DNA from: Caryophanales bacterium UBA6449
GTDB taxonomy: Bacteria > Bacillota_I > Bacilli_A > RFN20 > CAG-288
Reading direction: 5' to 3'
Length of the DNA stretch: 64,000 nucleotides
Assembly (NCBI GenBank): GCA_002437105.1
Contig: DJOB01000006.1
Coordinates: 232,686-296,685 of the forward strand
How positions within the stretch are numbered: position 1 is the stretch's first letter; every line of letters starts with the position of its first letter. This document shows positions 45,127-53,309 of the stretch, one piece after another. Both the position numbers and the translations under genes were made by a program. The notes under the pieces are model-generated. The model worked only from the letters and a program-made list of their open reading frames with translations. It searched no databases and was not told the origin of the DNA.

Positions 45127-45272
45127 AGGAATTCCTTTCTTTGCACTGGTTATTGTAGCAATGGCTTAAAGTCTTTTCAATGATTCTTCAAGCTTATATG
45201 TAAAATCGTTACATGAAAATATATTTCGCTTAGGTCTTCGTCTGACTGATTCACGGATATTGCGTTGAGACG

Positions 45273-45303
45273 AAAAAAGCGATCCGCTTCTCTGGATCGC
45301 TTT
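45273..45303 (-). terminator. Terminator of the 32-residue gene
   Basis: AAAGCGATCC / GGATCGCTTT 10-bp stem followed on the minus strand by TTT, four bases past the stop. Confidence 0.85.
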
Positions 45304-45307
45304 CGGC

Positions 45308-45406
45308 TTACTTAGCCTCTTTCTTCGAACCCTTGACGAGAATGTTCTTAGGGGTGATAGGGTAGATCTTCCTCTTGATCCTCTGGGTCTTCTTGCAATC
45401 AGACAT
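45308..45406 (-). CDS. Very small basic protein (32 residues), unknown
   Basis: An easily missed gene: ATG preceded by GGAGGAGATCAGC, a strong ribosome site, then 32 codons to TAA and a terminator directly after. The peptide begins MSDCKKTQRIKRKIYPITPK and continues NILVKGSKKEAK; about a third of residues are Lys or Arg and there is one Cys. Such size and charge suggest an RNA- or ribosome-bound peptide, but it is not L34, L36 or another small ribosomal protein I recognise. The neat ribosome site, short frame and terminator argue that it is real. Confidence 0.65.
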   Translation of the reverse strand: MSDCKKTQRIKRKIYPITPKNILVKGSKKEAK

Positions 45407-45497
45407 GCTGATCTCCTCCTTGACGCGACTCGACATTATCCCACACTGTGGAAAATTCAGAAAGTATATGCGCTTTCACCGCATGAGATACATGTAT

Positions 45498-45530
45498 ATT
45501 CTAATGATTTTTTCTCTTCCATATTAGAAT
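45498..45530 (+). promoter_or_regulatory. Inverted repeat upstream of guaA
   Basis: ATTCTAAT at 45498-45505 and ATTAGAAT at 45523-45530, 17 bases apart, ending 8 bases before the guaA ribosome site. Possible operator or leader hairpin. No guanine riboswitch sequence is present. Confidence 0.35.
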
Positions 45531-45550
45531 TTCTGCCAGGAGGGCGAATG

Positions 45551-47086
45551 ATGAGACAGAGAGGAATCCTTGTTGTCGATTACGGTAGCCAGTATAACGA
45601 GCTGGTTGCTCGCCGGGTTCGTCAGGCTGGCGTCTATTCCCAAATCTGCTCTTTCAAGGATGCTGAGGCTGAGCTTGCCTCTGGCCTGGTCGCTGGAGTG
45701 ATCCTGACGGGCGGACCGATGAGCGTCTATGAGAAGGGTGCTTTTCCTCTGCCGGACTGCATCCTGAAATCCGGGTTGCCAGTACTGGGTATCTGTTATG
45801 GATTCCAGCTCCTCTCGTATGCGCAGCAGGGGAGGGTGGCCCCTCTCGACAGCGCGGAGTACGGCGATACTGTGGTCTTCAAGTCGGGTGATTCGCCGCT
45901 TTTGGACGGTGTGCCTGACAGCTTCCACGTCTTCATGTCGCACCGCGACTGCGTCGTCACCCTGCCCGCTGGCTATCAGAGATTAGCGTATACCGCTGGT
46001 ACTCCCAATGCGATCGCCCAGGATGTGGCGAGGAAGCAGTATGGTGTACAGTTTCACCCAGAGGTCAACGATACCCAGTATGGCCAGAGGATCATCGAGA
46101 ATTTCCTATTTAAAATAGTCGGTGCGAAGAAGGATTGGAGCATCGACAGCATCATCTCCGATTCTGTCGATCGAATCAGGGCGCAGGTGGGTGATGGCCG
46201 GGTTCTGCTCGGACTGTCCGGTGGCGTCGATTCCTCCGTGTGTGCGGCACTCATCTCCAAGGCGATCGGCCAGCGCCTATCCTGCGTCTTTGTCGATCAC
46301 GGGCTTCTGAGGAAGAATGAGGCTCGCGATGTTATAGCGACCTTCCAGAACTTCGATCTGGATTTCCATCCGGTCGATGCTTCAGAGAAGTTCTTCCACG
46401 CCCTGAGCGGAGTGACCGATCCCGAGGCGAAGAGGAAGGTCGTCGGTCAGCTTTTCATCGATACTTTCCGCGATGAAGCGAAGAAGTTGGGAACTATCGA
46501 TTATCTCGCCCAGGGAACTATCTATCCCGATGTCGTCGAATCTGGGCAGGGCGGTAATTCAGCGCGTATAAAATCTCATCACAACGTCGGTGGTCTGCCG
46601 GCTGATATCGGGTTCAAGGGGCTGGTCGAACCTCTGAGGTACCTCTTCAAGGATGAGGTGAGAGAGCTGGGGCGACAGCTGGGTCTGCCCGACTCTCTGG
46701 TCTTCCGTCAACCCTTCCCCGGCCCGGGACTCTCGATCCGAATCATCGGCGAGGTCACTCCGGAGAAGGTACGGATCGTTCAGGATGCTGATCAGATCCT
46801 CCGCGAGGAGATCGAGAAGGCGGGTCTCGCGCGGAAGATCTCGCAGTACTACGCTGCGCTCTCCAATATGAGGACTGTCGGAGTCAAGGGCGATGGCCGC
46901 TCCTACGATTACGCCTGCGTGATTCGCGCGGTGCAGACGATCGACTTCATGACCGCTAAGCCGTTCGCGCTCCCCTTCGATCTTCTGACTCGGATTGCTG
47001 ATAGGATCGTAGACGAGGTGGTCGGTATCAACCGTGTGCTGTTCGACTGCACCTCGAAACCCCCAGCTACCATCGAGATGGAATAA
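45551..47086 (+). CDS. guaA: GMP synthase (glutamine-hydrolysing)
   Basis: Converts XMP to GMP with ATP and glutamine. 511 residues in the normal order: class I amidotransferase domain with nucleophile Cys in LGICYGFQLL near residue 80 and His/Glu in FHPEV near 165; ATP pyrophosphatase with P-loop GLSGGVDSS near 222; C-terminal dimer domain ending KPPATIEME (E. coli ends IEWE). Two adjacent ATGs occur; AGGAGGG is seven bases from the second, which is chosen. Own promoter region and terminator. Confidence 0.98.
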   Translation: MRQRGILVVDYGSQYNELVARRVRQAGVYSQICSFKDAEAELASGLVAGVILTGGPMSVYEKGAFPLPDCILKSGLPVLGICYGFQLLSYAQQGRVAPLDSAEYGDTVVFKSGDSPLLDGVPDSFHVFMSHRDCVVTLPAGYQRLAYTAGTPNAIAQDVARKQYGVQFHPEVNDTQYGQRIIENFLFKIVGAKKDWSIDSIISDSVDRIRAQVGDGRVLLGLSGGVDSSVCAALISKAIGQRLSCVFVDHGLLRKNEARDVIATFQNFDLDFHPVDASEKFFHALSGVTDPEAKRKVVGQLFIDTFRDEAKKLGTIDYLAQGTIYPDVVESGQGGNSARIKSHHNVGGLPADIGFKGLVEPLRYLFKDEVRELGRQLGLPDSLVFRQPFPGPGLSIRIIGEVTPEKVRIVQDADQILREEIEKAGLARKISQYYAALSNMRTVGVKGDGRSYDYACVIRAVQTIDFMTAKPFALPFDLLTRIADRIVDEVVGINRVLFDCTSKPPATIEME

Positions 47087-47124
47087 AAAAGAGATCCGCT
47101 GCCTCATAGCAGCGGATCTTTTTA
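47086..47124. terminator. Bidirectional terminator between guaA and tRNA-Arg
   Basis: AGATCCGCTGC / GCAGCGGATCT perfect 11-bp stem with TTTTT after and AAAAAA before. Confidence 0.9.
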
Positions 47125-47129
47125 TACGG

Positions 47130-47207
47130 TGGTGCTCCCGAAGGGACTCGAACCCATGGCCCTCTGATTCGTAGTCAGATACTCTAATCCAGCTGAGCTA
47201 CGGGAGC
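47130..47207 (-). tRNA. tRNA-Arg (ACG)
   Basis: Acceptor GCTCCCG / CGGGAGC, anticodon stem TCTGA/TCAGA with loop CTACGAA (anticodon ACG, wobble A read as inosine), T loop TTCGAGT, discriminator A, encoded CCA. 78 bases. Transcribed with tRNA-Cys. Confidence 0.95.
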
Positions 47208-47212
47208 GTTTT

Positions 47213-47287
47213 TGGAGGTTCCGAGCGGATTCGAACCGCTGATGAGCGAGTTGCAGTCGCTTGGATTAACCACTTTCCTACGGAACC
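47213..47287 (-). tRNA. tRNA-Cys (GCA)
   Basis: Acceptor GGTTCCG / CGGAACC, anticodon stem AGCGA/TCGCT with loop CTGCAAC (anticodon GCA), T loop TTCGAAT, discriminator T (the Cys identity base), encoded CCA. 75 bases; 5 bases upstream of tRNA-Arg in the transcript. Confidence 0.95.
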
Positions 47288-47377
47288 AGCGCCAGCTATA
47301 TTACCACATAAGTGGATTTTTAGAAGCGCAGATATGTATTTTACTTCAGATATTTCGAAATTTTGCCTGAATTTTAC

Positions 47378-47686
47378 CTATATTCTCTTCAGTTCGATGA
47401 TGGTTTTACTATCGAAAGTCGCAGCGGTTGTCTTTATACCATGGCCGGAGGTGCCTAGGAAGTTAGTGTTGAAGCGGTGCGAGTGACCGTCCTCGAATAC
47501 TGTGATCTCGATGCGGTCGCCGGGCTCTAGTTGCTTCAGGGTCGCATCCAGTTCGGCGAGCTGGTCGGGCGATAGCTCAGGGCAGCTCTCGCACTCTCGC
47601 CTCGCGCGGTGCAGCGCAAGGAAACTCTCCTGCTCTGGGAGCGACTTGAAGGGTAACCACTTTATCATGCCACGATCGTGTATCAT
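47378..47686 (-). CDS. YolD-like protein
   Basis: A 102-residue protein that starts IHDRGMIKWLPFKSLPEQ, the RGMIKWxPFxxLPE hallmark of the YolD-like family, and has a C-terminal SH3-like beta part (GDRIEITVFEDG). YolD-like genes commonly sit next to UvrX/Y-family polymerase genes and may modulate them. Here the ATG overlaps the polymerase stop (ATGA), so the two are coupled. Confidence 0.85.
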   Translation of the reverse strand: MIHDRGMIKWLPFKSLPEQESFLALHRARRECESCPELSPDQLAELDATLKQLEPGDRIEITVFEDGHSHRFNTNFLGTSGHGIKTTAATFDSKTIIELKRI

Positions 47687-48930
47687 GCCTTGTGACCTCC
47701 TATCTGGATAGCTCGTCTCAGATGCGTCGATCCTCTATGGAGGGCTGAGAGCCGGAATATCGAGGCGGGACCGAAGGTATCCTTGATCCGCGCCATCGTT
47801 CGGTCCAGCGCCTCGTCCTTCTCTCTTTTCTTCCAGTCTGTTTCCAGATCGAGCTGCATGAAGGAGGAGGGAGACAGATCGTAGGCGACCGCGCCTATCC
47901 TGAAGATCCTCGCGGGTATCCTTCCCTCCAGCATGCGCTCTATCGATGCGACGATCTCGGTGGAGGTGGAGATTCCTCTCCCCGCTTCGAGGTGGTTTGA
48001 CCACAGGTCATCGCCAGACATCCACAGGCATATGCCGCGGCAGGACAGGTTCTCGCGCGCGAGGCGGATTGCCAGTTCTCGCCCCATCTCGCGGGCCAGC
48101 AGGTGGATATCCTCTCCCGACGCGCCGAGGTGGAGCTGCTGCCCTACCGACATGGAAGCGCGCGGTCGGTCTCTCTTCTCCTCTATGATGGCGCGGTCGA
48201 CCCCATTGCAGTGAAGCCATATCTCGCCTCCGATCACGCCGAATCTATTCACCAGCTCGTGCGGGTCGAAGGCGGCCACCTCGCCCGCGGTGTAGAGTCC
48301 GAGGCGGTTGAGCTTGATTTCCATCCTCTCGCCGATGCCCCAGATCTTCGAGAGGGGGGAGACGGGCCAGAGCTTCTTTGCGATATCGCCGCGGTGCCAT
48401 TCAGCGATGAAGTCGGGATTGTGCTTGGCCTCGATATCCATCGCCGCTTTGGCCATGAACAGGTTGTCGCCGATACCGGCACAGACGGTGAGGCCGGTCT
48501 CTCTTTTCACCTCGCCGATGATCGTCTCGGCAATCTCCCGGGGAGTCTTTCTCTCGCACCGGAGAAAGTTGGTCACATCGAGGAATGATTCGTCGATGGA
48601 GTAGACGTGCAGGTTCTTCTCATCCACATGTCTCAGGTATATGTCGTTGATCGTTGCGGATACCTCGAGGTAACGAGCCATCCTCGGCACGGCGACTATC
48701 AGACCTGCGATATCTGGAACATCCTTTCGGCGGCACCGAGAGGGAATACCTTTTGCCTTCAGATACGGGGACACGGCCATGACTATCGAGTTGCCACCGC
48801 GGTCCGGATCGCAGACGATCAGGGGGACTTTAAAGGGGTCGAGGTGGCGGTCGATGCACTCGACTGAAGCGTAGAAGCTCTTGAGGTCTATGGCTAGTAT
48901 GTTACGGATTTTGAAACTTAGTTCATCCAT
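47683..48930 (-). CDS. Y-family DNA polymerase, UvrX/DinB type
   Basis: Translesion polymerase that copies past damaged bases. The 415-residue protein has metal ligands in AIDLKSFYASVE near residue 14 and YSIDESFLDVT near 113, the helix-hairpin-helix IWGIGERMEIKLNRLGL near 198, and a little-finger domain (SMSVGQQLHLGASGEDI). The extra length and the YolD-like neighbour point to the UvrX (YqjW) branch rather than plain DinB. GAGGAGG sets the start. No LexA box of the CGAAC-N4-GTTCG type is visible upstream. Confidence 0.92.
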   Translation of the reverse strand: MDELSFKIRNILAIDLKSFYASVECIDRHLDPFKVPLIVCDPDRGGNSIVMAVSPYLKAKGIPSRCRRKDVPDIAGLIVAVPRMARYLEVSATINDIYLRHVDEKNLHVYSIDESFLDVTNFLRCERKTPREIAETIIGEVKRETGLTVCAGIGDNLFMAKAAMDIEAKHNPDFIAEWHRGDIAKKLWPVSPLSKIWGIGERMEIKLNRLGLYTAGEVAAFDPHELVNRFGVIGGEIWLHCNGVDRAIIEEKRDRPRASMSVGQQLHLGASGEDIHLLAREMGRELAIRLARENLSCRGICLWMSGDDLWSNHLEAGRGISTSTEIVASIERMLEGRIPARIFRIGAVAYDLSPSSFMQLDLETDWKKREKDEALDRTMARIKDTFGPASIFRLSALHRGSTHLRRAIQIGGHKA

Positions 48931-48978
48931 GGCTGACCTCCTCGGTTACAGGGGAGATTAGCAGTGAAACGGGGAGAA

Positions 48979-49007
48979 TTTTTACCCTCTGGATGACTTT
49001 TAAACAA
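48979..49007 (-). promoter_or_regulatory. Probable promoter of the polymerase-yolD operon
   Basis: Reading the minus strand, TTGTTT (49007-49002), 17 bases, TAAAAA (48984-48979). Confidence 0.45.
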
Positions 49008-49126
49008 CCTTTACCCGGCTGGTGAATCGCTTATTCGAATATCCTATTCCGGGAGTGGTAGACCGGTATCTTGAGGTATGAAGCGCATCATACAGCGAAA
49101 AAAAGTGCGGATGTCGATGTGAAAGT

Positions 49127-49155
49127 TTGACTTGAATCCCTTGCCTATCTATAAT
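49127..49155 (+). promoter_or_regulatory. Strong sigma-A promoter of rpmF
   Basis: TTGACT (49127-49132), 17 bases, TATAAT (49150-49155). The leader after it holds a small hairpin CAGG..GGTATATTACC-TG. Confidence 0.85.
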
Positions 49156-49216
49156 GTTTTGGCACTTCAGGGGTATATTACCTGAACGAGCGAGAAAATA
49201 GAGAGGTGCATTAGAT

Positions 49217-49405
49217 ATGGCTGTTCCTACCAGAAGAACTTCCAAGACCCGTAAGGCCAAGAGGAGAACCCACTTTGTTCTCCATGCCAAGAACCTTTCC
49301 GCTTGCCCCAATTGTGGCGCGATGATCCAATCTCATAGGGTCTGCACCGCTTGTGGTTTCTACAGGGGTAAGAAGGTCCTAGACGTCAAGGTCAAGGCTG
49401 AGTAA
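49217..49405 (+). CDS. rpmF: 50S ribosomal protein L32
   Basis: A 62-residue basic protein of the large subunit. It starts AVPTRRTSKTRKAKRRTH and has the zinc ribbon CPNCG near residue 30 and CTACG near 43 (four Cys, zinc-binding form). GAGAGGTG is 10 bases before the ATG. plsX often follows rpmF; here a PlsX-like gene lies 5.7 kb away instead. Confidence 0.98.
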   Translation: MAVPTRRTSKTRKAKRRTHFVLHAKNLSACPNCGAMIQSHRVCTACGFYRGKKVLDVKVKAE

Positions 49406-49429
49406 TAAACTCGGTTCAAAGGTCGGATT

Positions 49430-49454
49430 CAGCAGCTGAGGCTGCTGTTTTTTT
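49430..49454 (+). terminator. Terminator after rpmF
   Basis: CAGCAGC TGAG GCTGCTG followed by TTTTTTT. Confidence 0.9.
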
Positions 49455-49724
49455 GTTTCTCGCTATCTGTTGTTTATCTAAATTGACATACCGGATATAG
49501 AGCAGTGATATCTCCGTCCGTATCGATAGTTTATGGGTGAAGGCTGATATTCGGCTAGGGTAGCTCTGGCGAATTTACATACATATAGGTATATAGAGTT
49601 ATTGAATTAACGTAATTTATATAGATATATGCGATCGTTGTGCTAGGTGGTTCTTATACCTGCATATGTGGCGAAAAAAGCAGAAAATAGATAGATATAG
49701 TGATTTCCTTTGAGATTTTGTCTA

Positions 49725-49730
49725 TATAAT
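49725..49730 (+). promoter_or_regulatory. -10 element of the small gene at 49753
   Basis: TATAAT preceded by TCTA; no good -35 at 17 bases (GATTTC). The rest of the gap 49455-49724 is AT-rich with no gene; TATATAGA-like runs occur near 49590-49635 but no clear repeat unit. Confidence 0.4.
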
Positions 49731-49752
49731 CCTAAATGTGAGGTAAGAAAAA

Positions 49753-50004
49753 ATGGAAGAAACCAAGTTGACTGGTACCGTTCTGGCGGTCAGTGGAAAC
49801 AAGACTCTTCTTCTCGTCAATGGAAGAGAGTACTACATCCTGCGGAACCGCAAGAGCGACAGCATCGGTCAGACCATAGTCTTCAATAAGGCTGATGGCC
49901 TCATGATGCCCTCCTACATGTTTGCGGTGGCCGCTATGGCGGAGGACGATCTGGACAGCACGCTCGAGAACATCAAGAGCAGCTGGTACGGATCCGGTAA
50001 GTAG
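49753..50004 (+). CDS. Small protein, unknown
   Basis: 83 residues. The first half (TGTVLAVSGNKTLLLVNGREYYIL) looks like an all-beta barrel of SH3 or OB type; the C-terminal part (MAEDDLDSTLENIKSSWYGSG) is acidic and helical. GTGAGGTAAG lies before the ATG and a terminator follows, so it is a real single-gene unit. I do not recognise a family. Confidence 0.65.
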   Translation: MEETKLTGTVLAVSGNKTLLLVNGREYYILRNRKSDSIGQTIVFNKADGLMMPSYMFAVAAMAEDDLDSTLENIKSSWYGSGK

Positions 50005-50019
50005 ATCGAGCGGTAGTCG

Positions 50020-50058
50020 GGCCGCGGAATCCCTGGTGATTCTGCGGTCTTTTTTTTA
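50020..50058 (+). terminator. Terminator after the 83-residue gene
   Basis: GGCCGCGGAATC and GATTCTGCGGTC pair (one mismatch), followed by TTTTTTTT. Confidence 0.85.
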
Positions 50059-50253
50059 TTTATCTGAAATGGATTTCAAGGCTTTATCGGTGGGAGAGCC
50101 GGCTTAATTAAACTTAATTTCAATAAAAGGGCTTTCATTTATAAGCGATTTCATTTTAGAAATAAGTGCCTTTATGTGTGCCAAAACTGTGAAAATATGA
50201 AACTTATGGTTTATTTTGTTTAAAACTGCACTTAATTTTTAAATGGATGCGTG

Positions 50254-50316
50254 TATAATCGTTGGCGACTTCAGGAAAGCGATTACAGCCATGTCCGATG
50301 CTGCTATCGCCTGAGG
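50254..50316 (+). promoter_or_regulatory. mglB promoter -10 and structured leader
   Basis: TATAAT at 50254-50259 and then a leader that folds as one long hairpin: CTTCAG (50269-50274) with CTGAGG (50311-50316), GCGAT with ATCGC, CAG-CAT with ATG-CTG, loop GTCCG. The helix precedes GGAGG at 50341-50345, which is unusually far (14 bases) from the ATG. Between 50059 and 50253 there is only AT-rich sequence with no gene or clear operator. Confidence 0.5.
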
Positions 50317-50359
50317 CCCTAACCGTTCGCTCATAGTATTGGAGGTTCAATAATTCACT

Positions 50360-51628
50360 ATGAAAAAAAAGGTTCTAATGCTCGCTCTAGTCGCTTCCAC
50401 CCTGGCTTCCTGCTCTAGCTCGCTGGCCTACGATTGGGATGCCGCTCCCAAGAACTCTGATGGCTCCTACAACATGTTCGCTCTGACCTACAACAACGCC
50501 GATCCCAATATGTCCAGTCTTTGGAAGCCTGGACTCGACGCTGCTACCAAGAACAAGAATGGCTTCTCCAAGATGTCCTGGAACGATGCGGCCAACGATG
50601 ATTCCAAGGCGCTGACGTTCCTCGATCAGGCTCTGGGTGATGACACCTATGATGCCTACGCTATCAACGTCGTCTCCCAGCAGAATGGTGCCACCTACCT
50701 CGACAAGATCGCCCAGAAGGGCCGCCCCGTCGTCTTCTTCAACCGTGAGCTGTCCACTTCCTCTGGCGATGTCGATATGGAGACCATGAATAAGAAGACC
50801 AACGCCTACTACGTTGGAATCGAGTCCGCTGAGGGTGGCCGCTATGAGGGTAAGGCTATGGCCGAGGCCATCAACGAGAAGGGATTCGCTGCCGTCGACC
50901 GCAATGGCGATGGCAAGATCGGTGTCTATGTCGTCCGTGGTGAGGATGCTCATGCTGATGCTGAGGCGCGTTCCATCTGGGCTCCTATCTATCTGGATGC
51001 CTACCTCGACAACCCCAACACTACCGATGCTGAGATCACTGCTAACTACAAGCCCACGGCTGGTAAGTTCGCCTCTGCGTCCGGTGTCGATGGCGTGACC
51101 TTCAAGAAGATCACCTGGAAGGGAATCACCACCGCCAAGAACACTGCTGGTGCTACCTGGGATGCGGCTACCGCTGCGACCAATGTCGAGCAGACTCTGT
51201 CCGCTGATACCAACAAGGATATCGATGTCATTCTGTCCAACAACGATGGAATGGCGGTCGCTATCTCCAACAACGCTACCTTCAAGAGCTCCGGCGTCCT
51301 GATCGCTGGTGTCGATGCTCTGGCCGATGCTCTGCAGGCTGTCAAGGACAACCCTCAGTACGTCGCTTCCATCCGTAACGATGGTAAGGCGCAGGCTCAG
51401 ATCGTCGCTAAGCTGCTCCAGAACATCCTCAACAAGACTGCTACGACCCACAAGGATGATGCTGGAACTGAGCTCACCGATGCGGAGCTGACCGCTGGCA
51501 TCAAGGTCGTTACCACCAAGGAAGCTTGGAATGAGGATCCCGACTCCATCTGGTTCGATAAGGAGCACAAGGCCTTCCGTGTCCACCACGTCATCATCAA
51601 CAAGAGCAACGTCAACGAGCTCGCTTAA
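50360..51628 (+). CDS. mglB: Galactose/glucose-type sugar-binding lipoprotein
   Basis: Substrate-binding part of an ABC sugar importer, 422 residues. Lipoprotein signal LASC, Cys18. The fold is the two-lobed periplasmic-binding type, and its details match MglB: calcium loop DRNGDGKIGVYVVRGEDAHA, then DAEARS near residue 195, VILSNNDGMAVAI near 290, and GVDALADALQAVK near 317. E. coli MglB has DLNKDGQI, ANNDAMAMG and GVDALPEAL in these places. About 90 residues longer than E. coli MglB, through inserts. First gene of the importer set; exact sugar not certain. Confidence 0.9.
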   Translation: MKKKVLMLALVASTLASCSSSLAYDWDAAPKNSDGSYNMFALTYNNADPNMSSLWKPGLDAATKNKNGFSKMSWNDAANDDSKALTFLDQALGDDTYDAYAINVVSQQNGATYLDKIAQKGRPVVFFNRELSTSSGDVDMETMNKKTNAYYVGIESAEGGRYEGKAMAEAINEKGFAAVDRNGDGKIGVYVVRGEDAHADAEARSIWAPIYLDAYLDNPNTTDAEITANYKPTAGKFASASGVDGVTFKKITWKGITTAKNTAGATWDAATAATNVEQTLSADTNKDIDVILSNNDGMAVAISNNATFKSSGVLIAGVDALADALQAVKDNPQYVASIRNDGKAQAQIVAKLLQNILNKTATTHKDDAGTELTDAELTAGIKVVTTKEAWNEDPDSIWFDKEHKAFRVHHVIINKSNVNELA

Positions 51629-51669
51629 GTCGACGAATATAGCTCTAGCTTAGACTAGTCTATCGTGAT

Positions 51670-51700
51670 AACAAGGAAGCACAGTTGTGACTTCCTTGTT
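51670..51700 (+). other. Intercistronic hairpin between mglB and mglA
   Basis: AACAAGGAAG and CTTCCTTGTT form a perfect 10-bp stem with an 11-base loop but no T run. It may stabilise the mglB mRNA or partly stop transcription, so that binding protein exceeds ATPase. Confidence 0.6.
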
Positions 51701-51791
51701 GTTGTGTTTAGGAAGTGTGGATAATTGTCGCAATTTCACCGATATATCCACCAGTTTAGAGAGATGACGTTGGAATTGGAGGTTTACAAAC

Positions 51792-53297
51792 GTGGAGATA
51801 AATAGAAACGAGATAATCCTCGAACTGCAAAACCTTTCCAAGTCTTTCGGCAAGAACCAGGTTCTGAAGGGCGTGAATCTGAAGATTCACCGCGGAACCG
51901 TCATGGGTCTTATGGGCGAGAATGGTGCCGGAAAGTCCACGATGATGAGGACTATCTTCGGAATCCTTCACCGGGACGACGGAAATATCATTCTCGATGG
52001 CAAGTCGATCAACTTCAACTCGCCCAAGGAAGCTTTGGAAAACGGAATCGCCATGGTTCATCAGGAGCTCAATCAGTGTCTTGAGATGACGGTTCTAGAC
52101 AATATGTACCTCGGCCGATATCCCACTATCGGCGGTATTATCGATAAGAAGACGATGGCTGCGGAAGCGACAGCCCTATTCAAGCAGCTGGGTATCAAGG
52201 TCGATCTGAATGCGAAGATGAAGACGATGGCTGTCGCTCAGAGGCAGATGGTCGAGATCGCTAAGGCTGTCTCCTATAAGGCCAAGCTGATCGTTCTCGA
52301 TGAGCCTACTTCATCTCTGACGGACAATGAGGTCGATAAGCTCTTCGAGATCATGAAGAGACTCCGCGATCAGGGGACTTCCTTCTTCTACATCTCGCAC
52401 AAGATGGATGAGGTCTTCAAGTGCTGCGATGAGATCTGCGTCCTGCGCGATGGACAGATGGTCATGAACAAGAAGATCACCGATACTAACCTCGATGAGA
52501 TCATCAAGGCCATGGTCGGACGTCCGCTGACCAACCGTTTCCCTCCCGTGGACAACACACCTGGTGAGGATATCCTCGAGGTCAAGGGACTGACCTCGAA
52601 GTTCGCTCCCTTCCTGCACGATATCTCCTTCAGCGTTAAGAAGGGTGAGATCTTCGGTATCTACGGTCTGGTCGGTGCGGGCCGTACCGAGACTCTCGAG
52701 TGCCTCTTCGGACTGAGGACGCTCTCGGGTGGACAGATCGTCTACAAGGGTAAGGTCATGGACTTCCACAGCGCCGCTGACGCGATGAAGCAGGGGTTCG
52801 CTCTGGTCACTGAGGAGCGTAAAGCGAACGGATTGTTCCTCAAGGAATCGATTCAGTACAACACCTGCATCAACAATCTAGGCGCCTATATGAGCTACCA
52901 TGTTCTCTCCAATAAGATGATGGAGCATGCGGCTGAGCACGAGGTCGAGGTGATGCACACCAAGTGCATGTCGGTTCACGAGAAGATCTCCGCTCTGTCC
53001 GGTGGTAACCAGCAGAAGGTGATCATCGGACGCTGGCTGGAGCTCGAGCCCGATGTCTTCCTGATGGATGAGCCGACCCGCGGTATCGATGTCGGTGCTA
53101 AGTATGAGATCTATCAGCTGATGATCAACCTCGCCAAGAGCGGGAAGACCATCATCATGGTCTCTTCCGAGATGCCTGAGATTCTCGGTGTCACCAACAG
53201 GATCGCCGTCATGTCCAATCACACTCTGGCTGGCGTCGTCAACACCAAGGAGACGAACCAGGAGGAGCTGCTTAGGCTGTGCGCTAAGTACATGTAA
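51792..53297 (+). CDS. mglA: Sugar ABC importer ATPase, two domains
   Basis: A 501-residue double ATPase of the Mgl/Rbs type. First domain: Walker A GENGAGKST at 42-50, signature region MAVAQRQMVEIAKAV, Walker B LIVLDEPTSSL. Second: degenerate Walker A GLVGAGRTE near 295 (normal for this family), signature LSGGNQQKV, Walker B FLMDEPTRGIDVG. The start codon is GTG, with GGAGG nine bases upstream. It would drive MglC, whose gene follows after 12 bases. Confidence 0.95.
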   Translation: MEINRNEIILELQNLSKSFGKNQVLKGVNLKIHRGTVMGLMGENGAGKSTMMRTIFGILHRDDGNIILDGKSINFNSPKEALENGIAMVHQELNQCLEMTVLDNMYLGRYPTIGGIIDKKTMAAEATALFKQLGIKVDLNAKMKTMAVAQRQMVEIAKAVSYKAKLIVLDEPTSSLTDNEVDKLFEIMKRLRDQGTSFFYISHKMDEVFKCCDEICVLRDGQMVMNKKITDTNLDEIIKAMVGRPLTNRFPPVDNTPGEDILEVKGLTSKFAPFLHDISFSVKKGEIFGIYGLVGAGRTETLECLFGLRTLSGGQIVYKGKVMDFHSAADAMKQGFALVTEERKANGLFLKESIQYNTCINNLGAYMSYHVLSNKMMEHAAEHEVEVMHTKCMSVHEKISALSGGNQQKVIIGRWLELEPDVFLMDEPTRGIDVGAKYEIYQLMINLAKSGKTIIMVSSEMPEILGVTNRIAVMSNHTLAGVVNTKETNQEELLRLCAKYM

Positions 53298-53309
53298 GGA
53301 GAAAAAGCA

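Noticed and set aside
45430..45540. Guanine riboswitch before guaA
   Set aside because: The conserved loops (TATAA, CTACC) and three-way junction are not present; only an 8-bp inverted repeat is seen.
48931..49126. LexA site upstream of the Y-family polymerase
   Set aside because: No CGAAC-N4-GTTCG; the local TTCGAA is too short to count.
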